DNA of 64,000 nt from JANLVI01 sp031363915 (GTDB lineage Bacteria; Vulcanimicrobiota; Vulcanimicrobiia; Vulcanimicrobiales; Vulcanimicrobiaceae). Positions 59,265 through 64,000 of this stretch are shown in pieces. Both the position numbers and the translations under genes were made by a program. Each line of letters opens with the position of its first letter. Position 1 is the stretch's first letter. The notes beneath the pieces were generated by a model. That model was not told where the DNA came from. It did no database searches and saw nothing but the letters and a program-made list of their open reading frames with translations. The DNA lies in NCBI GenBank assembly GCA_031363915.1, contig JANLVI010000007.1, positions 124,001 through 188,000 of the forward strand, written 5' to 3'.

Positions 59265-60611
59265 GTGGCTTCGGGGGAGACGATCGCGGCCATCGCGACG
59301 CCCCCCGGACGCGGAGCGATCGCGATCGTGCGCGCCAGCGGCCCCGACGTTCGCGCGCTTGCAGAACGCGTCTTCGTGGGCCCGCCGCTGGAGCCGCGTG
59401 TCGCAACGTTCGGCACGATGCTCGATCCGAGCGGAGCGGCAATCGACCGCGGCCTCGCACTGCTCTTCGCTGCGCCCGCGAGTTATACAGGCGAAGATAT
59501 GCTCGAACTCCACGTGCACGGATCGCCGGTCGTCGCGCGCGAAGTGCTGCGCGCGCTCGTCACGCATGGTGCGCGACTGGCCGGACCGGGTGAATTCACC
59601 CAGCGCGCGTTCTTAGCGGGCAAGCTCGATCTCTCCGAGGCGGAGGCGGTGGCCGACGTGATCGAGGCGGAGAGTCGCGGTGCAGCCATCGCGGCGACCG
59701 CGCGCCTTGCCGGCGGCGTTCGTACCGTCATCGAATCGATTCGCGGGCAGCTCGCCTGCACGCTCGAACAGTTGGCGGGCGCGATCGATTTCCCCGATGA
59801 AGTTCCCGAGCCGCAGCGGAGCGCGCTCGCCGCAGACTTGGAGGCGATCGACGCGTGCCTCGGCGACTTGGTTGCGAGCTGGGAGACAGGGCGGCTGGTC
59901 CGCGAGGGGCTCGGCGTTGCGATCGTCGGTCCGCCGAACGCCGGGAAATCCTCGCTCCTCAACGCCCTGCTCGGCGCCGACCGCGCTCTCGTCTCGGATA
60001 TCGCGGGCACGACCCGCGATACGATCGAGGAGACGATCGGCATCGACGGCGTGCTCGTCCGGCTCACCGATACCGCCGGCCTGCGGCTCACCGAGGATCC
60101 GCTCGAGCGGGCCGGAATCGAACGCACGCGCGCGAGTCTTGCGGGAAACCGCTTGGCACTTGTCGTGATCGACGGGTCCTCTCCGCTCGATGCCGATGCG
60201 CGCGCGGCGCTGGAGTCGGTCCGCGACCGGCCGCGAATCGTGTTTCTTAACAAGAGCGACCTCGGCACCACCGTCGCTGACCCGGCGATTCCCGTGGAGG
60301 CGATCGTTGGCTCGGTGTTCGATCCGCGCACGCTTGCGGCGCTGCGTACCGCCATCGCTAGTCTGGGCTGGGGTGGCGAAACGCCGGATTTTGCGCGGCC
60401 GCATTTGGCGAGCGCACGGCAAGCAGATGCCGTCGCAGCTGCGCAGCGCGCGATCGTGCACGCGCGAATCACGATCGCGGCTGGCGCCCCGATCGATCTT
60501 GCGGCGCCCGATTTGCTCGCAGCCTCTGCGGCGCTCGGCCTCATCGGCGGAGCGGAAGCAAACGAGGAGGTCGTCACCGGCATCTTCGCGCGCTTCTGCA
60601 TCGGCAAGTGA
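59265..60611 (+). CDS. mnmE: tRNA modification GTPase MnmE
   Basis: 448 residues from a GTG at 59265, 2 bp after jag. The N-terminal folate-binding domain has ETIAAIATPPGRGAIAIVRA. The G domain has GPPNAGKSSLLNALLG, DIAGTTRDTIEE and TDTAGLR. The protein ends FARFCIGK, the conserved C-terminal motif with its essential cysteine. With MnmG it modifies U34 of tRNAs that read two-fold degenerate codons. The gene abuts mnmG. Confidence 0.95.
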   Translation: MASGETIAAIATPPGRGAIAIVRASGPDVRALAERVFVGPPLEPRVATFGTMLDPSGAAIDRGLALLFAAPASYTGEDMLELHVHGSPVVAREVLRALVTHGARLAGPGEFTQRAFLAGKLDLSEAEAVADVIEAESRGAAIAATARLAGGVRTVIESIRGQLACTLEQLAGAIDFPDEVPEPQRSALAADLEAIDACLGDLVASWETGRLVREGLGVAIVGPPNAGKSSLLNALLGADRALVSDIAGTTRDTIEETIGIDGVLVRLTDTAGLRLTEDPLERAGIERTRASLAGNRLALVVIDGSSPLDADARAALESVRDRPRIVFLNKSDLGTTVADPAIPVEAIVGSVFDPRTLAALRTAIASLGWGGETPDFARPHLASARQADAVAAAQRAIVHARITIAAGAPIDLAAPDLLAASAALGLIGGAEANEEVVTGIFARFCIGK

Positions 60612-60615
60612 TACG

Positions 60616-62508
60616 ATGGATACGATGAGTACAAGCGCTGCGGGCGTCATCGTCGTCGGCGGAGGTCACGCCGGACTCGAAGCGGCCCGTGCCTCGGCCC
60701 GGCTCGGCGTTCCAACGTTGTTGGTAACCGGCGATCCGCAAAAGATTTGCACGTTGCCGTGCAATCCGTCGATCGGCGGGAGTGCCAAAGGTCAGCTCGT
60801 GCGCGAGATCGACGCGCTCGGCGGCGCGATGGGCGAGATCATCGACCGCGCGTCGCTTCACTCGCGCATGCTCAATGAATCCAAAGGCCCCGCGGTGTGG
60901 GCGCTGCGCGCGCAAGCCGATAAACCCGCCTACGCGCGAGTCGCTCGCGAGTCGCTCGCCGCAGAACCCCATCTCACGATCGTTGCGGGCATGGTAGAAG
61001 ATCTCATCATGAGCGCGGGAGCCGTGCGCGGCGTCGTGTGCGCGGACGGCTCCACGTATCACGCTCCGAATGTCGTGCTTGCGACCGGGACGTTTCTTGG
61101 CGGCACGATTTTTCGCGGCGAGCACTCGGAGGCCGCGGGACGTTTCGGCGAAGCGCCGTCGATCGGTTTATCCGCGGCGCTCGCGCGTGCGGGCTTTCCG
61201 CTCGCGCGCTTGAAAACGGGGACGCCGCCGCGCATCGCACGCACGAGCGTCGATTATTCGCAGATGACCGCTCAAGCGCCGAGCTCGATTCCGCTGCCGT
61301 TTTCGTATCGGAGCGAAGCGCGTTTTGCCGGGCCGCAAGTGCCGTGCTACATCGTGGAGACGAACGATCGCACGCACGCGCTCGTGCGCGACAACCTGCA
61401 TCGCTCGCCGCTCTACGGCCTGGATCTCATCCGCGGAATCGGTCCGCGCTACTGCCCCTCGATCGAAGATAAAGTCGTCAAGTTCGCGCACAACCCGACG
61501 CACCAGATCTTCATCGAACCCGAGGGCTGGGACGAGCCGACGCTCTACGTCGGCGGTTTCTCGACGTCGCTGCCTGCCGATGTGCAACTGAAAATGTTAC
61601 AGACGTTGCCCGGGCTGCACGACGTCGTGATGTTGCGCGCGGGCTACGCCGTCGAATACGATTTCGTCACGCCGACCGAGCTCGATCCGTCGCTTGAAAC
61701 GCGTCGCGTCGCGGGGCTGTTTCACTGCGGTCAACTCAACGGCACCTCGGGATATGAAGAAGCGGCCGCACAAGGCCTCATCGCCGGAATCAATGCGGCC
61801 AAGCGCGCGCGCGGTGAAGAGCCGCTGCGGCTGGGCCGCGAGGAAGCCTACATCGGCGTCCTGATCGACGACCTCGTTACCAAAGGTGTCGACGAACCGT
61901 ACCGCATGATGACGTCGCGCGCCGAACATCGCGTCGTCCTGCGCACCGATAACGCCGATCTGCGGTTGATGCCCGTTGGCCGTGCTCTCGGTCTGATCGG
62001 CGATGCGGATTTCGCGGCGTTCGAAGGGCGTCGCGATGCGATCGCTGCGGGAATCGAGATTGCCGAACGCACGCGTCTCAAAGCGACGACGATCGCGGGC
62101 GTCGACGTTCCGGCGGGGACGTCGCTTGCCGATGCCCTGCGGCGTCCCATGCTCGAAGCTCGCGATGTAGCACCACTCTTTCCCGAACCGCCGCCGGCGG
62201 CGATCGCCCAGCGCATTGCAATCGAGATCAAGCTCGCGGGATATGTCAAACGGCAAGACGTCGCGATCGAAGCCGCGCGCAAAGACGAGAGGCGCGTCCT
62301 GCCCGATGGGCTCGAGTACCGCGGCGTCCGCGGGCTCTCGCTCGAAGCCCGCGAGAAGTTCAGCGCACGGCGACCGCGGACGCTTGCCGCGGCGGGTCGG
62401 ATCCCGGGCATTACACCATCGGACATCGCGGTGTTACGCGTGTATTTGCACGCCAACCCCGAGCCACCGGCGGACCGTGCGATCGCCCAACCGGTTGGTC
62501 GGGAATGA
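60616..62508 (+). CDS. mnmG: tRNA uridine-5-carboxymethylaminomethyl synthesis enzyme MnmG
   Basis: 630 residues from the ATG at 60616; a second ATG at 60625 is equally possible. FAD-binding GVIVVGGGHAGLEAARASAR, then CNPSIGGSAKGQLVREIDAL, VVLATGTFLGGTIFRGE and YIVETNDRTHALVRDNL with the tRNA-binding elements. The helical C-terminal domain has AAAGRIPGITPSDIAVLRVY. It partners MnmE. The open frame extends back into mnmE but lacks homology there. Its stop overlaps rsmG as ATGA. Confidence 0.95.
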   Translation: MDTMSTSAAGVIVVGGGHAGLEAARASARLGVPTLLVTGDPQKICTLPCNPSIGGSAKGQLVREIDALGGAMGEIIDRASLHSRMLNESKGPAVWALRAQADKPAYARVARESLAAEPHLTIVAGMVEDLIMSAGAVRGVVCADGSTYHAPNVVLATGTFLGGTIFRGEHSEAAGRFGEAPSIGLSAALARAGFPLARLKTGTPPRIARTSVDYSQMTAQAPSSIPLPFSYRSEARFAGPQVPCYIVETNDRTHALVRDNLHRSPLYGLDLIRGIGPRYCPSIEDKVVKFAHNPTHQIFIEPEGWDEPTLYVGGFSTSLPADVQLKMLQTLPGLHDVVMLRAGYAVEYDFVTPTELDPSLETRRVAGLFHCGQLNGTSGYEEAAAQGLIAGINAAKRARGEEPLRLGREEAYIGVLIDDLVTKGVDEPYRMMTSRAEHRVVLRTDNADLRLMPVGRALGLIGDADFAAFEGRRDAIAAGIEIAERTRLKATTIAGVDVPAGTSLADALRRPMLEARDVAPLFPEPPPAAIAQRIAIEIKLAGYVKRQDVAIEAARKDERRVLPDGLEYRGVRGLSLEAREKFSARRPRTLAAAGRIPGITPSDIAVLRVYLHANPEPPADRAIAQPVGRE

Positions 62509-63182
62509 ACGAGGGGCTGGCGACGCTGTTGCGTGGGGCGGGGGTGGAGGCGGCGCTTGCGATACGACTTGCGGCATTCGGGGCGCTCTTGCTCGCGGCG
62601 AATCGCGATGTGAACCTGACCGGCGCAAAGACGGCCGAGGCGCTCGTCGAGCACTTGGTCGACGCGCTCAGCCTGGTTCCGGATGTACGTGGCCCGCTCA
62701 TCGACATCGGTACCGGCGGCGGGTTACCGGGAATCCCCCTCGCCATCGCTACGGGCGTGCGCGTCACTCTCGTCGATGCCGTGAAGAAGAAAGTCACGTT
62801 TTTGCAGCATGCGATACGGGAACTCGGCCTCGAGGGCGAGGCGATCGACGGCCGCGCGGAAGTCCTCGGCCAAGATCCCGCCTACCGCGAACGCTATCTG
62901 ACGGCGACCGCCCGCGCAGTGGCTAGCGCTCCGACCGTCGCGGAATTGACCGTACCGTTCCTCGCCGTCGACGGCTGGGCACTCTTGCAGCGGGGAGCGC
63001 TCGATGACCGCGAGCGCGACGCCTTGCGCGATGCCGCGCTGATGCTCGGGGCACGCGTGCTCGACGAACGCCTCCTCGGCGGCGAACGCCGGATCCTGCT
63101 CTTGGAAAAGTTGACCCCGACGCAAGGCCGCTTCCCACGCCGCAATGGGATTCCGGATAAGCGGCCGCTCTGTTTCACGTGA
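62505..63182 (+). CDS. rsmG: 16S rRNA (guanine527-N7)-methyltransferase RsmG
   Basis: 225 residues, ATG overlapping mnmG by 4 bp. SAM-binding LIDIGTGGGLPGIPLAI, then VTLVDAVKKKVTFLQHAIRE and ATARAVASAPTVAELTVPFL. The C-terminus GRFPRRNGIPDKRPL is the conserved RsmG ending; the last codons and stop are embedded in the parS palindrome. Genomic order mnmE-mnmG-rsmG ahead of parA/parB is common near origins. Confidence 0.94.
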   Translation: MNEGLATLLRGAGVEAALAIRLAAFGALLLAANRDVNLTGAKTAEALVEHLVDALSLVPDVRGPLIDIGTGGGLPGIPLAIATGVRVTLVDAVKKKVTFLQHAIRELGLEGEAIDGRAEVLGQDPAYRERYLTATARAVASAPTVAELTVPFLAVDGWALLQRGALDDRERDALRDAALMLGARVLDERLLGGERRILLLEKLTPTQGRFPRRNGIPDKRPLCFT

Positions 63183-63186
63183 AACA
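63171..63186. promoter_or_regulatory. parS centromere site
   Basis: TGTTTCACGTGAAACA, a perfect 16-bp palindrome, is the textbook chromosomal parS bound by ParB (B. subtilis consensus TGTTNCACGTGAAACA). It covers the rsmG stop codon and the GTG start of the next gene, about 6.5 kb from the candidate origin. No parA or parB is seen here. Confidence 0.93.
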
Positions 63187-64000
63187 CGCGCTTGACGCTC
63201 GGCTCGCGAGCGCGTTCGGGGGAGAGGCCCTCTTTGCCGTCGGGGGCAGCGTCCGCGACGACCTCCGGCTTGCGCTCGGACAGACGGATCGGCCCGCCAA
63301 AGACCTCGACTACGTCGTCGTCGGGCTCGATCTCGAGACGGTGATCGCCCGCCTGCGGACTATCGGCCGCGTCGACATCGTCGGGGCGTCGTTTGCGGTG
63401 CTCAAGTTTCGTTCTGATGACGGCCACGCCGATGTTGCCCTTCCGCGCCGCGAGCGTTCGACAGGCGCCGGGCACCGGGATTTTGCCGTCGAGAGCGGGC
63501 CGGACGTCTCGCTTCAGGACGATTTAGGCCGGCGCGACTTCCGGATGAACATGATCGCCCGCCGGATCGCGGATGACGTCCTCATCGACCCGCACGGGGG
63601 TGTCGCGGATATTACGGCTCGCCGGATCGATCTCGTTCGGGCGGAGGCTTTCAACGAAGATCCCCTGCGGATGCTGCGCGCCGCGCAATTTGCCGCTCGT
63701 TTTGACTATGTGCTCAGCGCAGCCACGAGTGCCGCGATGACCGTCTCGGCGCCGCTGGTCACAACGGTTTCGGCCGAGCGCATCGGGGATGAGGTCGGCA
63801 AGCTGTTGACGCTCGCCCCGCGGCCGTCCGTGGGTCTTGAGATTCTTCGGGAACACGGCCTGCTCGCGCTCGTCTGGCCGGAAGTCGTCGAGGGTGTCGG
63901 CGTCGATCAGAACGAGTGGCATGCGTACGACGTCTACCGGCACAACCTCGTGACGCTCGACGCCGTGCCGCCGGGCGACCTCGTCTTGCGACTTGCGGCG
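63179..64000 (+). CDS. cca: CCA tRNA nucleotidyltransferase / poly(A) polymerase family (3' end outside window)
   Basis: 274 residues are visible from a GTG at 63179 inside parS; the gene continues past the right edge. The nucleotidyltransferase core shows LFAVGGSVRDDLRLAL, KDLDYVVVGLD with the two catalytic aspartates, and LGRRDFRMNMIARRIADDVL. The arginine-rich RAEAFNEDPLRMLRAAQFAA for template-free nucleotide selection follows. The visible end (NEWHAYDVYRHNLVTLDAV) starts an HD domain, so this is the HD-containing class. It adds or repairs the tRNA 3' CCA. Overlap with rsmG is GTGA. Confidence 0.88.
   Translation, partial: MKHALDARLASAFGGEALFAVGGSVRDDLRLALGQTDRPAKDLDYVVVGLDLETVIARLRTIGRVDIVGASFAVLKFRSDDGHADVALPRRERSTGAGHRDFAVESGPDVSLQDDLGRRDFRMNMIARRIADDVLIDPHGGVADITARRIDLVRAEAFNEDPLRMLRAAQFAARFDYVLSAATSAAMTVSAPLVTTVSAERIGDEVGKLLTLAPRPSVGLEILREHGLLALVWPEVVEGVGVDQNEWHAYDVYRHNLVTLDAVPPGDLVLRLAA

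Noticed and set aside
1..64000. CRISPR arrays, prophage, insertion sequences, rRNA or tRNA genes
   Set aside because: No regularly spaced direct repeats, transposase or phage structural genes, or rRNA/tRNA signatures were seen on reading both strands.

Overview
The window is a compact, GC-rich stretch of chromosome around a replication origin. It carries dnaA, dnaN, recF, a DciA-type gene and gyrB on one side. On the other it carries rpmH, rnpA, yidD, yidC, jag, mnmE, mnmG, rsmG, a consensus parS site and a partial CCA-adding enzyme gene. The organism is a diderm with lipid A: lpxC, lpxD, lpxA, lpxB, fabZ, an Lpt exporter, bamA and tamB are all present. It also has a large outer-membrane porin with an N-terminal S-layer-homology (SLH) domain, a cyanobacteria-type lipid-A-disaccharide-synthase-related protein and a DUF3084 protein. 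That mix (high GC, LPS, SLH-porin tethering, non-proteobacterial gene families) would fit a deep terrabacterial diderm such as Candidatus Eremiobacterota/Vulcanimicrobiota (WPS-2). This assignment is inference from gene content. No rRNA, tRNA, CRISPR array, prophage or insertion-sequence transposase was recognised.

Layout. (1) 1-6 kb, minus strand: minC, two tandem minD genes, a minE with a long tail, rodA, a 55-aa gene coupled to rodA, then two tandem copies of a polytopic membrane protein (GT87/DUF2029-like), the upstream copy lacking its 5' third. (2) 6-10 kb: an M48 metalloprotease, a DUF697-like protein and an RDD protein. (3) 10-16 kb: SpoIIM-family protein facing a MoxR, DUF58, DUF4350, DUF4129 and membrane-protein operon. 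(4) 16-20 kb: a MOSC protein converging on dnaX-ybaB-recR. recR has no ATG, GTG or TTG start and lies in the same frame as ybaB, separated by one TAG. (5) 20-25 kb: RecQ-like helicase, a secreted proline-rich protein, a GT4 glycosyltransferase and a TPR protein. (6) 25-50 kb, all minus strand: an envelope-assembly block. Read in transcription order it is tamB, bamA, three Skp/OmpH-like genes, lpxD, lpxC, fabZ, lpxA, lpxB, a metallophosphoesterase, an LpxB-related protein, an O-antigen ligase, lptC, lptB, lptF/G, DUF3084, a RuvC-like nuclease and the SLH porin. (7) 49.7-56.6 kb, minus: dnaA to gyrB, running 12 bp ahead of tamB. (8) 57-64 kb, plus: the rpmH to cca block.

How the genes work together. 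Replication initiation genes lead directly into an outer-membrane factory: protein insertion (BamA, TamB, Skp-like chaperones), lipid A synthesis (LpxA to LpxD), LPS export (LptB, LptC, LptF/G) and O-antigen ligation. Genes there overlap by 1-20 bp or nearly abut from bamA through the RuvC-like gene, apart from gaps of about 55 bp (lpxC-lpxD) and 22 bp (lptB-lptF/G). Septum placement (Min) and the RodA elongation polymerase are coupled in a second operon.

Most unusual points: the apparent AUU start of recR; a metallophosphoesterase beside lpxB that has an LpxH-like GNR[D/E]F motif in a cluster with no recognisable LpxH or LpxI; two 130-bp nested inverted-repeat elements in opposite orientation (19.9 and 55.1 kb), the second beside dnaA; tandem MinD paralogs; four Skp-like modules in three genes, two of them predicted lipoproteins; and a DciA homologue with a zinc-ribbon extension.
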